Shown here: in pieces, positions 27,480 through 35,403 of the stretch
How positions within the stretch are numbered: position 1 is the first letter of the stretch
Layout of the letters: each line of letters begins with the position of its first letter
Assembly: GCA_004799545.1 (NCBI GenBank)
Contig: SSMU01000015.1
Location: 1 to 64,000 of the forward strand
Source: Phenylobacterium sp.
GTDB taxonomy: Bacteria > Pseudomonadota > Alphaproteobacteria > Caulobacterales > Caulobacteraceae
Length of the DNA stretch: 64,000 nt
Direction of reading: 5' to 3'
Position numbers and translations under genes: made by a program
Notes under the pieces: model-generated
What the model was told of the DNA's origin: nothing
Seen by the model: only the letters and a program-made list of their open reading frames with translations
Database searches by the model: none

Positions 27480-29258
27480 ATGCAGACCACTCCCAGTCCC
27501 GACGCCGTCCGTGGCGGAGCCTCTCTCACCCAGCAGGCGCTGGAGGCGCAGACCGGCCTCCTGCCCTACGCCCTGATGGCCTTCGCGGTGTCCCTGCCGA
27601 TCTACGTCTGGGCGGGCGGCCATGCGCCGAACGCCGCCTGGATGAGCGCCTCCTTCGTGATCTTCGCGATCGCCTGGGGCGTCTTCTATGCGGTGGTCAA
27701 CTGGCTGAAGGAGCCGGGCGCCGCCGACCTCCGCCGGCGCGGCCGGGTGCAGCTGCTGGCCGGGCTGGTGTGGGCCGGGGCCACGGCCCAGCTCGCCGCC
27801 TTCGCCGACGCCGCGGGCCCGCTGCGCGAGACCCTGTTGATGATCTCCCTGGCGGCCGGGGTGATGTGCGTGGTGTTCACCGCGCCCTGGCTGCCCAGCC
27901 TGCTGGTCGTCGGGCCGGCCGCCGTCGCCGGGCCGCTCACCTTCCTCAGCCTGCGCCCGGAGAACCGCGACACCGCCCACCTCGCCTGGGGTGGCGCGCT
28001 GCTGGCCTTCGCGCTCGGCCTGATGGTCAACCGGATCCTGCGCAAGCAGTTCACCCTCGCCGCCGAGCGCGAGGCGCTGATGGCCGAGCGGGCCGAACAG
28101 GCCGAGGCCTCGCGCCGCCTGGCCCGCTCGAAGTCCGACCTGGTCGCCACCCTCTCCGACGAGATCCGCAACGGCCTGACAGGCGTCGCCCATGTGCTCT
28201 CGGCCGCCGCCGGCCGGGGCGGCCGGGCCGCGCCGTCGCGCGAGCAACTGGCCGCGGGCCTGGATGCGGTCAACGAGCTGCTCTGCGTGCTCAACACCAC
28301 CCTCGACGCCGAGACCGCCGAGGCCGGCCGGCTGTCCGTCGATCCCCAGCCGTTCGACGTCGCCGCCATCGCCCGCGACCTGGTGACCGGGATGCGGCCG
28401 CAGGCCGCCGCCAAGGGCCTGGAGATCGCCCTGCACATCGACCCCGACCTGGCCGGGGGCGACGGCGCCGCCATCGGCGATCCGGCCCGCGTCCGCCAAG
28501 TGCTGGCCGCCCTAATCGGCAACGCCGTGAAGTTCACCCTGCGCGGCCGCGTCGAGATCCGCGCCGCCTTGGCCGGCCCCGGCCGGCTGGCCATCGAGAT
28601 CGCCGACACCGGGCCCGGCCTCACCGAGGACGAGCTGACGCTGGCCTTCCAGGCCTTCCAGCGCATCCGCCGCACCAGCGCCGGCGTCCCCGGCGCCGGC
28701 CTTGGCCTGACCCTGGCCCGCCAGCTCGCCCGGCTGATGGGCGGTGAGCTTCGCGCCGATAGCGCGCCTGGCGTCGGCTCCTGCTTCACCGTTGAGCTGC
28801 CCTATCGGGCGGGCGCCGTGATCCCCGTCGGGCCCGAGGTGATCGCCGACGGCGCCGATCGTCCGCGCCTGCGGGTGCTGGTCGCCGAGGAGGACAGCCT
28901 GGCCGCCGCCACCCTGCGCAGCCAGCTCGAACAGCTCGGCCACAAGGTCGCCCAGGCCGCCGACGGCGCCCGGGCCGTGGAGCTGAACCGGGTCTGCGAC
29001 TTCGACCTGGTGATGGTCGGCGCCTCGGCCATGTCCGACGGGCCGCAGGTGATGGCGGCGATCCGCGGCCTCGACGGCGCGGCCGGCCGCACGCCCCTGA
29101 TCGCGGTGATCGACGGCGACGCCGAGGAGGCGGCCGGCAGCCTCGCGGCCGGCGCCAGCGCGGTGCTGCGCAAGCCCTTCTCAATGCCGGCCCTGGCCCG
29201 CGCTCTGGCCGACGCCACTGCCGCGCGGACGCCGGCCAACGACCGACAGGTGGCTTAG
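27480..29258 (+). CDS. Membrane hybrid sensor pseudokinase (no phospho-His, no phospho-Asp)
   Basis: A 592-residue protein with about six N-terminal membrane helices (residues 28-184), a coiled linker (190-218), a dimerisation helix, an ATPase domain and a C-terminal receiver. The H-box, normally SHEIRTPL, reads SDEIRNGL, so the phospho-accepting His is Asp227 (codon GAC at 28158). The ATPase boxes are intact: N348 in IGNAVKF, DTGPGL with D377, GAGLGL 405-410. The receiver keeps the acidic pocket (EED 470-472) and Lys565, but the phospho-acceptor position is Gly514 (GGC at 29019) in FDLVMVGAS. It is therefore probably an ATP-binding scaffold or allosteric regulator like DivL rather than a kinase. 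Confidence 0.88.
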   Translation: MQTTPSPDAVRGGASLTQQALEAQTGLLPYALMAFAVSLPIYVWAGGHAPNAAWMSASFVIFAIAWGVFYAVVNWLKEPGAADLRRRGRVQLLAGLVWAGATAQLAAFADAAGPLRETLLMISLAAGVMCVVFTAPWLPSLLVVGPAAVAGPLTFLSLRPENRDTAHLAWGGALLAFALGLMVNRILRKQFTLAAEREALMAERAEQAEASRRLARSKSDLVATLSDEIRNGLTGVAHVLSAAAGRGGRAAPSREQLAAGLDAVNELLCVLNTTLDAETAEAGRLSVDPQPFDVAAIARDLVTGMRPQAAAKGLEIALHIDPDLAGGDGAAIGDPARVRQVLAALIGNAVKFTLRGRVEIRAALAGPGRLAIEIADTGPGLTEDELTLAFQAFQRIRRTSAGVPGAGLGLTLARQLARLMGGELRADSAPGVGSCFTVELPYRAGAVIPVGPEVIADGADRPRLRVLVAEEDSLAAATLRSQLEQLGHKVAQAADGARAVELNRVCDFDLVMVGASAMSDGPQVMAAIRGLDGAAGRTPLIAVIDGDAEEAAGSLAAGASAVLRKPFSMPALARALADATAARTPANDRQVA

Positions 29259-29315
29259 ACTCCGCCGAACAGTTGTTTAAGGTGCGCGCCCAAGGCTCAA
29301 AGGGAGAGGTCGCGC

Positions 29316-30518
29316 GTGCTGCTCAGAGGCGTGAAGGTCGTCGAGTTCGCTTCCTACATCGCAGCGCCGGCCGCGGCCTGCATGCTGGCCGACTGGGGCG
29401 CCGACGTGATCAAGGTGGAGCGGCCGGGCGGCGACGCCATGCGCGCCGCCTTCGCCGACGTGAAGGCCGAGCTGAAGGGCAATCCCACCTTCGACCTGGA
29501 CAACCGCGGCAAGCGGGCCGTGGTGCTGGACATCGGCAAGCCCGAGGGCCGGGAGGCGCTGGCGAAGCTCGCCGCCGACGCCGACGTCTTCATCACCAAC
29601 GTCCGCCCCGCCGCCCTGAAGCGCGCCGGCCTCGACGAGGCGACCCTGCGCGCCGCCAACCCGCGGCTGGTCTACGCCATCGTCACCGGCTACGGCCTGG
29701 AGGGGCCCGACGCCCACAAGCCGGGCTTCGACGTCACCGCCTTCTGGGCCCGCTCGGGCGTCGCCAGCATGACCACGCCCAAGGGCATGGACCCCTTCAT
29801 GATCCGCTCCGGCTTCGGCGACCACATCACGGCGCTCTCGACGGTGGCCGCGATCATGGCCGGCCTCTACGACCGCGAGCGGACCGGCAAGGGCCGGCTG
29901 GTCGCCACCTCGCTGCTGGCCAGCGGCGTCTACACCATGGGCTCCGACCTCGCCGTGCAGCTGAAGTTCGGCCGCGTGGCCTCCATGCGCACGCGCGACC
30001 AGTCGATCAACCCGATCGGCAATGTGTTCCGCAGCGGCGATGGCCGCTGGTTCCTGCACAATCCGCGCGGCGGCGGCGGCAGTCCGGGCTGGGCCGAGTT
30101 TTGCCAGGTCGCCGGCCGTCCGGACCTCGCCGAGGACGAACGCTTCAAGTCCGGCAAGGACCGGCGCGCCAATAGCCCGGCCCTGATCGCCGAGCTCGAC
30201 AAGGCCTTCGCCGCGCTCAGCTTCGAGGAGATCGCCGACCGGCTCGATGCGGCCGACCTGGTCTGGGCGCCGTTGCAGACCCCCGCCGACGTCGCCGCCG
30301 ACCCGCAGGTCGCGGCCTCCGGGGCCTTGGTGCAAGTGGAGGACGGTGAAGGCGGGACCTATCCCTCGCCGGCCGCCCCGATGCGCTTCCCCGGCGCCGA
30401 CGCCGCCCTGCGCCCCCGCTCGCCGATGCTGGGCGAACACACCCGCCAGGTGCTGGCCGAGCTGGGCTACGGCGCCGAGGCGATCGAGGCGATGTATGCG
30501 GCGGGCGCGGCCGCCTAG
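29316..30518 (+). CDS. CaiB/BaiF (family III) CoA-transferase
   Basis: Transfers CoA between carboxylic acids. The 400-residue protein starts LLRGVKVVEFASYIAAPAA and has the DWGADVIKVERPGGD motif. The likely catalytic Asp is in SGFGDHITALSTVAAIMAGLY, matching Asp169 of formyl-CoA transferase. The substrate is unknown. GTG start with GGGAGAGG upstream. The 3' end overlaps the convergent transglycosylase stop by 4 bp. Confidence 0.9.
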   Translation: MLLRGVKVVEFASYIAAPAAACMLADWGADVIKVERPGGDAMRAAFADVKAELKGNPTFDLDNRGKRAVVLDIGKPEGREALAKLAADADVFITNVRPAALKRAGLDEATLRAANPRLVYAIVTGYGLEGPDAHKPGFDVTAFWARSGVASMTTPKGMDPFMIRSGFGDHITALSTVAAIMAGLYDRERTGKGRLVATSLLASGVYTMGSDLAVQLKFGRVASMRTRDQSINPIGNVFRSGDGRWFLHNPRGGGGSPGWAEFCQVAGRPDLAEDERFKSGKDRRANSPALIAELDKAFAALSFEEIADRLDAADLVWAPLQTPADVAADPQVAASGALVQVEDGEGGTYPSPAAPMRFPGADAALRPRSPMLGEHTRQVLAELGYGAEAIEAMYAAGAAA

Positions 30519-31351
30519 CTGTCGCCGCGCGAGTCGGAGAGCAGCTTCAGCATCTCCGAGGTGAACATCGAGCCGGTCAGCCGCGTGCCGACGCCCATTT
30601 CGTCGGCCGGCTGGGAGCCGCGCAGGATCATCGCCACCAGGGCGTCCTGCGCCCGCACCCGGTCCTCGCGCCGCGCCGAGGCGTATTCCAGGAAGCCCTC
30701 GTCGCCGGCCCCGGGGATCGAGCGCGGATCGACGCCGAGGCCCGCGCCGCCGCCGGCGGTGGTCAGGCTGGCGTAGACCTCCGACACCGACTTGGCGCGG
30801 CCGTCCTGGAAGAAGATCGCCTTGTTGGCCCGCGCCGCGTCCGGGAACAGGTGCGCCGCGGCCGCCCCCGGCGTCGCCTGCGCCGCCTCGATCAGCTTGG
30901 CCGAGCCCTGTGGTCCGAGGAAGTGGGCGGCGTAGAGTTCGCCGGCGGTGGGCGCCCGCCCTACCCGGCCCTTCAGATAGGCGGCGTGGTCGGAGGCCAG
31001 CTCACCCGCCATCAGCGACGAGGCGTGCGGGTCGAGCCGCAGGTCCATCACCGCCTTCTTCGCCTCGGCGCCGTTGACGGCGTAGTGGCCGCCTGAATCC
31101 TTGGTGATCAGCTGGGCGTAGCGGGCGTAGCCGTATTTCGAGCCGTGCTCCTTCAGCGTCGAGAGCCAGGTCTGCTCGACGAACTGGAACAGGCCCGCCG
31201 CCGATGAATGCCCGGACTTGGCGCCCGGGTTCATGTTGCTTTCGCGGTGGGCGGTCTTCATCAGGAACGAGAAGTCGACGCCGGTCGCCTGGGAGGCGCG
31301 CTCGATCGCCGCCTCCACTACGCCCCTGATGCTCGGAATCGCCGCCGCCAT
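30515..31351 (-). CDS. Lytic transglycosylase-like protein (SLT fold)
   Basis: A 278-residue protein with an SLT-type domain that would cleave peptidoglycan glycan strands. The catalytic Glu37 is in AHRESNMNPGAKS, followed by SSAAGLFQFVEQTWL and GELYAAHFLGPQGSAKL. There is no signal peptide or membrane helix, so export would need a specialised route, for example flagellar, or the start is wrong. A C-terminal unannotated segment (about 200-278) is acidic. CtrA-like sites sit directly upstream of its ATG, suggesting stage-specific wall remodelling (inference). No Shine-Dalgarno is evident. Confidence 0.78.
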   Translation of the reverse strand: MAAAIPSIRGVVEAAIERASQATGVDFSFLMKTAHRESNMNPGAKSGHSSAAGLFQFVEQTWLSTLKEHGSKYGYARYAQLITKDSGGHYAVNGAEAKKAVMDLRLDPHASSLMAGELASDHAAYLKGRVGRAPTAGELYAAHFLGPQGSAKLIEAAQATPGAAAAHLFPDAARANKAIFFQDGRAKSVSEVYASLTTAGGGAGLGVDPRSIPGAGDEGFLEYASARREDRVRAQDALVAMILRGSQPADEMGVGTRLTGSMFTSEMLKLLSDSRGDS

Positions 31352-31354
31352 GAC

Positions 31355-31397
31355 ATGGTTAACAGGCGGCAGGCATGGTTAACGCGCCGCTAACCAT
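31355..31397. promoter_or_regulatory. Three CtrA half-sites (TTAACCAT-type)
   Basis: TTAACCAT occurs twice on the minus strand (31355-31362, 31375-31382; 20 bp apart, about two helical turns) and CTAACCAT once on the plus strand (31390-31397). TTAACCAT is a described CtrA half-site in Caulobacter. They lie between the divergent lytic transglycosylase and tonB genes, immediately upstream of the former. Confidence 0.5.
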
Positions 31398-31414
31398 AAC
31401 CGCCTTGGGACCGC

Positions 31415-31442
31415 TTGACGCAGAGAATGACGCGTGTAGTAT
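31415..31442 (+). promoter_or_regulatory. Candidate tonB promoter
   Basis: TTGACG (-35) and TAGTAT (-10) are separated by 16 bp and placed about 30 bp before the tonB start. Both match consensus at four or five of six positions. No Fur-type box is obvious here. Confidence 0.45.
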
Positions 31443-31473
31443 TTTACGTATGTAGTCTTCAAGGATGCCCGTC

Positions 31474-32163
31474 ATGGCCGTCCCAGCGCTTGCCCCCTTC
31501 GCAGTCCCCACCTCCCGGCGGCGGCCGGCCGCCCATCTCAAACTGGCCATCGGCGCCTCCCTCGCCGTCCATGCCGCCGCCGGGCTTTATCTCGCCTACA
31601 TGCGGTTCAATCCGCCGCCGCCGGCCGCGGACCCGCCCGAGCAGCCGCCGGCCATCGTCACGCTCTGGACCCCGCCGCACGACCAGCCCACGCCACAACC
31701 GTCGCGGCCCACGCGGCAACCGCACCAACCGGTGATCGGCGAGACGCCGCCTCTCCAGACGATCCAGACCAAGCTCGACCCCACGCCGCCGACGACCGAC
31801 GTCGGCCCGATCACCAAGCTGGACCCGCCGCCGCTGACGTTTGATCCGCCGCAGCCGCCAAAACCGCCGGTCACCATCCAGGCCGACTGGATCAGCAAGC
31901 CCACCGCCGAGGAGATGGCCCTCGTCTATCCGGACCGGGCGCAAAGACTTGGCGCCGGGGGGTCGGCGACGCTGAGGTGCGTGGTCACGGCCACGGGCGC
32001 CGTGACGGCCTGCCGCATCGTTGCGGAAAGCAGCGACGCTTTCGGCTTCGGCCAGGCGGCGCTGAAGCTCACCCGCTTTTTCCGCATGCGTCCGCAGACG
32101 GTCGACGGCCAGCCAATGGAGGGCGCCGTCGTGCAAATCCCGATCCGCTTCGCGCTGAAATGA
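31474..32163 (+). CDS. tonB: TonB energy-transducing protein
   Basis: Couples the inner-membrane proton gradient to TonB-dependent outer-membrane receptors. The 229-residue protein has an N-terminal membrane anchor ([22 protein letters not shown]), a long Pro/Thr/Gln-rich periplasmic spacer (about 50-135), and a C-terminal TonB domain with [20 protein letters not shown] and [19 protein letters not shown]. The ATG at 31474 has AAGGA 8 nt upstream; an ATG 9 bp earlier overlaps that site. No exbB/exbD is adjacent. Confidence 0.88.
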   Translation: MAVPALAPFAVPTSRRRPAAHLKLAIGASLAVHAAAGLYLAYMRFNPPPPAADPPEQPPAIVTLWTPPHDQPTPQPSRPTRQPHQPVIGETPPLQTIQTKLDPTPPTTDVGPITKLDPPPLTFDPPQPPKPPVTIQADWISKPTAEEMALVYPDRAQRLGAGGSATLRCVVTATGAVTACRIVAESSDAFGFGQAALKLTRFFRMRPQTVDGQPMEGAVVQIPIRFALK

Positions 32164-32174
32164 CCGTCCGAGAA

Positions 32175-32244
32175 AGCCCCTCCCCGTCGCTGCGGAGGGG
32201 CTGGAGGGATGGCGTGGGTTGCGCACACCCCACGCCGTCCCTCC
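32175..32244. repeat. Two consecutive hairpins between convergent tonB and acyl-CoA dehydrogenase genes
   Basis: Hairpin 1 has AGCCCCTCC / GGAGGGGCT with a 10-nt loop. Hairpin 2 has 16-bp arms, GGAGGGATGGCGTGGG and its complement at 32229-32244, with one G-T wobble. The double structure resembles intergenic REP-like palindromes of GC-rich alphaproteobacteria and may act as a bidirectional terminator. Confidence 0.6.
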
Positions 32245-32253
32245 GCCCAGGCC

Positions 32254-33423
32254 TCAGTAGCTCTTCGGCAGGCCCAGCACCCGCTCGGCGATGTAGTTGA
32301 AGATCATCTCGCGGCTGACCGGGGCGATGCGCGGGATCATCGCCTCGCGGAAGTAGCGCTCGACGTCGAACTCCTTGGCGTAGCCCATGCCGCCATGCGC
32401 CAGCACCGCCGCCTCGCAGGCCCGGAAGCCCGCCTCGCCGCCCAGGTACTTGGCGGCGTTCGCCTCGGCCCCGCAGTCGCGCCCGGCGTCGTAGAGGGCG
32501 GCGGCCTTGAAGGCCATCAGGTTGGCCGCCTCCAGCTCGGCCCAGCAGCGGGCCAAGGGATGCGCCACGCCCTGGTTCTGGCCGATCGGCCGGCCGAACA
32601 CCACCCGCTCCTTGGCGTAGCCCGCCGCCTTGTTCAGCGCCGCTCGGCCCAGCCCCACGGCCTCCGCCCCGATCATCACGCGCTCGGGGTTCAGCCCCTC
32701 CAGCAGGTAGTAGAACCCCCGCCCCTCCTCGCCCACCAGGGCGTCGGCCGGGACCTGCAGGTCGTCGATGAACACGGCGTTCGATTCCACCGCCTTGCGG
32801 CCCATCTTCGGGATCGGCGTCGCCTGGATCTTCTCGCGATCGAAGTCGACGTAGAACAGGCTGATCCCGTCGGTCGCCTTCTTCACCTCGGCGCGCGGCG
32901 TGGTGCGGGCCACGATCAGCATCTTGGTGGCCCGCTGCGCCATGGTCGTCCACATCTTCCGGCCCCGGATGACGTAGCCGTCGTTGGTGCGGGTCGCCCG
33001 CGTCGAGAGGCTGGTGGTGTCGAGGCCGGCGTCGGGCTCGGTGACCCCGAAACACATCCTGTCCTCGCCGGAGATCAGCCGCGGGATCAGCTTCTGCTTC
33101 TGCTCATCCGTGCCGAACTTCACGAGCGGCATGGGCCCGAAGATGTTCAGATGCAGGGCGCTGGCGCCGGAGAACCCCGCCCCGCTCTCGGCCACCGCCT
33201 GCATGGCGATCGCCGCCTCGGTGAGGCCCAGGCCCGAGCCGCCCAGCTCGACGGGCATGGCGGTGCCCAGCCAGCCGGCCTCGGCCATCGCGGCCACGAA
33301 GGCCTCGGGAAAGTCGCCGGTCTCGTCGGTGCGCCGCCAGTAACCGGCGTCGAACCGCGCGCAGAGCCGCAGCACCCCGTCGCGGATCGCCTGCTGCTCG
33401 TCGGTGAACCAGAAGCCGTTCAT
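32254..33423 (-). CDS. Acyl-CoA dehydrogenase
   Basis: FAD enzyme that introduces an alpha-beta double bond into an acyl-CoA. The 389-residue protein contains MCFGVTEPDAGLDTTSL and the FAD/substrate segment GYVIRGRKMWTTMAQ. The C-terminal helical domain carries GFRACEAAVLAHGGMGYAKEFDVERYFREA, whose position matches the catalytic region. Chain-length specificity is unknown. The start overlaps the stop of the upstream FAD oxidoreductase gene, so they form an operon. Confidence 0.92.
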   Translation of the reverse strand: MNGFWFTDEQQAIRDGVLRLCARFDAGYWRRTDETGDFPEAFVAAMAEAGWLGTAMPVELGGSGLGLTEAAIAMQAVAESGAGFSGASALHLNIFGPMPLVKFGTDEQKQKLIPRLISGEDRMCFGVTEPDAGLDTTSLSTRATRTNDGYVIRGRKMWTTMAQRATKMLIVARTTPRAEVKKATDGISLFYVDFDREKIQATPIPKMGRKAVESNAVFIDDLQVPADALVGEEGRGFYYLLEGLNPERVMIGAEAVGLGRAALNKAAGYAKERVVFGRPIGQNQGVAHPLARCWAELEAANLMAFKAAALYDAGRDCGAEANAAKYLGGEAGFRACEAAVLAHGGMGYAKEFDVERYFREAMIPRIAPVSREMIFNYIAERVLGLPKSY

Positions 33424-34445
33424 CCGCTCCCCTTCTCGAACCGCCGCGGATCGAGCCGCGCCACATAAGGCCCCGCGTCGCGCCCGGTCACGCAGGCCGC
33501 GACCACCTGGGCCATCAGTGGCGCCAGCAGCCAGCCGTTGCGCCGCGCACCCGTCGCCAGGATCACCTTGGGCGCGGCCGAGAAGCCGGCCATCGGCAAG
33601 CCGTCTGGCGAGGCCGCCCGGACGCCCGCCGAGAGCCCGAAGCTCGCGTCCTCCAGGCTTGGGAACAGCCGCGCGCCGGCCGCCAGCATCGGCGCCAGGG
33701 CCTCCAGATCGGGCGCAGTGTCCGCGAGCCCCGGCTCCATGGTCGCCCCGATCGCCAAGCCGTCGGCGGCCGGGACGGCGTAGCAGCCTTCCGCGCGCAC
33801 GCTGACGCCCGCGCCGCGCAGCTCGGCGTAACGGACGATCTGGCCCTTGATCGGCGTCAGCTCGGCCAGCTCAGGCGCCAGGCCCTGGGCCGCGCCGGTG
33901 GCGACCACCAGCCAGTCGGCGTCGCCCACGTCCTGGATCGCCTCGCGACGCGTCTGCACGCCCGCGCTTTCAGCGGCGGCGCGCAGGGCGGCCAGCGCCG
34001 GCCGGGGCTCCAGCCGCCAGTCCTCGCGCACCAGGGTGGCGTGGTCGAAGGCCGTCGACAGGCCGGGCGCCAGCTCGGTCGCCGTGCGACGCGGCAGGTC
34101 GATACCGTGCAGGCCGAGCCGGACCAGGCCGGCGCTGACGCCCGCCAGCCAGGCCGCGTCGCCCACCGCCATGGCCCCGGAGCGGTCAAGGCGGACGCCG
34201 GCCCGCGCCTCCAGCCCCGGCCACTGGTCGCGGGCGGCGAGCAGCAGGTCGAAGGCCGGCGCGGCCGCGGCGTCCAGCACCGCCTCGAACACCGGCGCGA
34301 TCATCCCCGCGGCCACGGCCGAGGCGCTGGCCTCCGGATCGGGATCGCAGAGCGTCACGGCGCAGCCGGCGTCAGCCAGCGCCAGAGCGCAGCTCAGCCC
34401 GAGCGCGCCAGCCCCTGCGACGGTCACCTTCGCGCCCCTGGTCAT
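33420..34445 (-). CDS. FAD-dependent amino-acid oxidase, ThiO/DAO type
   Basis: A 341-residue protein with an N-terminal Rossmann FAD motif (VTVAGAGALGLSCALALADAG). The DAO-fold segments ASAVAAGMIAPVFE, ELTPIKGQIVRY and the C-terminal VILATGARRNGWLLAPLMA resemble glycine oxidase ThiO, which supplies dehydroglycine for thiamine synthesis. No thi genes are nearby, and its neighbour is an acyl-CoA dehydrogenase, so a general D-amino-acid or N-methyl-amino-acid oxidase is equally possible. Confidence 0.8.
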   Translation of the reverse strand: MTRGAKVTVAGAGALGLSCALALADAGCAVTLCDPDPEASASAVAAGMIAPVFEAVLDAAAAPAFDLLLAARDQWPGLEARAGVRLDRSGAMAVGDAAWLAGVSAGLVRLGLHGIDLPRRTATELAPGLSTAFDHATLVREDWRLEPRPALAALRAAAESAGVQTRREAIQDVGDADWLVVATGAAQGLAPELAELTPIKGQIVRYAELRGAGVSVRAEGCYAVPAADGLAIGATMEPGLADTAPDLEALAPMLAAGARLFPSLEDASFGLSAGVRAASPDGLPMAGFSAAPKVILATGARRNGWLLAPLMAQVVAACVTGRDAGPYVARLDPRRFEKGSG

Positions 34446-34449
34446 GGCT

Positions 34450-34608
34450 CTAACGAGCCGCCTTGGCGCTGAAAATCAAGGCGCTTGCGATGAGCGGCGA
34501 CTGGTCCGCCGCGATGCTCACCGCCCGGGCGCGGTCCTTGAAGTTGATCTCCTGAAGGTCCTTGATCCCCGTCTCGGCGATGTCGTCGCCGACCGCGGAA
34601 GGCGCAGC
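34450..34608 (-). pseudogene. C-terminal remnant of an unidentified gene
   Basis: Reading the minus strand, about 45 codons ending at a TAG give a natural-looking, GC3-rich sequence containing GIKDLQEINFKDRARAVSIA and ending SALIFSAKAAR. No start codon with a ribosome site precedes it. The frame extends upstream only into the divergent enoyl-CoA hydratase, where it becomes antisense-like. It is most simply the tail of a gene whose 5' part was deleted. A very short gene with a non-canonical start cannot be excluded. The parent family is not recognised. Confidence 0.45.
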
Positions 34609-34614
34609 TGAACA

Positions 34615-35400
34615 ATGATCTCCTCTATCGACGTCCGCTACGAGGACCGCGAGCGGGGGCGCGTCGCCTTCGTGACCATCAACCGGCCCGAGAAGCTCAA
34701 CAGCCTGACCAGCGAGGCGATGGACGCCTTCATTGGCCTGTTCGACGGCCTGGCCGGCGACCTGCACCTACGCTGCGCGGTACTGACCGGCGCCGGCGAG
34801 CGGGCCTTCATCGGCGGCGCCAATATCGACGAAATGGCGGCCATCGCCTCGCCCAGCCTGGCGCGGGCCTTCATCGAGAAAGTGCACGGCTGCTGCCAGG
34901 CGATCCGCGACCTGCCCGTGCCGGTGGTGGCGAGCATTGACGGCTATTGCCTGGGCGCGGGGCTGGAGATCGCCGCGGCCTGCGACCTCCGGATCGCCTC
35001 GGACCGCGCGGTGCTCGGCATGCCGGAGGTCAAGCTTGGCCTGCCCTCGGTGGTCGAGGCGGCGCTCTTGCCAAGCCTGGTCGGCTGGGGCCGCGCCCGC
35101 TGGATGTTGATGACCGGCGAAACCTTCACCGCCGCCGACGCCGAACGCTGGGGCCTGGTCGAGGCGGTCTATCCGGCGCAGGAGCTGGACCTCGGCGTGG
35201 ACGCCCTGGTGACCGCGCTGCTGGCCCCGGAGCCCCGGGCCGTCCGGCTGCAGAAGGCGCTGATGCAGCGGTGGGAGGAACTGCCGATGTCGGGCGCCAT
35301 CGCCGCCGGGATCGACGCCTTCGAGGAGACCTTCCGCTCCGACGCTCCGACCCGCGCCATGGCCGACTTCCTCGTCGCGCGGAAGGCGGCGAAGGCCTAG
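34615..35400 (+). CDS. Enoyl-CoA hydratase/isomerase family protein
   Basis: A 261-residue crotonase-fold protein. The oxyanion-hole segments are GERAFIGGANIDEMAA (residues about 60-75) and SIDGYCLGAGLEIAAACDLRIAS (about 105-127). The expected second catalytic acid region is MPEVKLGLPSVVEAALLP. It probably hydrates or isomerises an enoyl-CoA. GGAAGG lies upstream of the ATG. Stop is 3 bp from the convergent AI-2E transporter gene. Confidence 0.88.
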   Translation: MISSIDVRYEDRERGRVAFVTINRPEKLNSLTSEAMDAFIGLFDGLAGDLHLRCAVLTGAGERAFIGGANIDEMAAIASPSLARAFIEKVHGCCQAIRDLPVPVVASIDGYCLGAGLEIAAACDLRIASDRAVLGMPEVKLGLPSVVEAALLPSLVGWGRARWMLMTGETFTAADAERWGLVEAVYPAQELDLGVDALVTALLAPEPRAVRLQKALMQRWEELPMSGAIAAGIDAFEETFRSDAPTRAMADFLVARKAAKA

Positions 35401-35403
35401 CCC

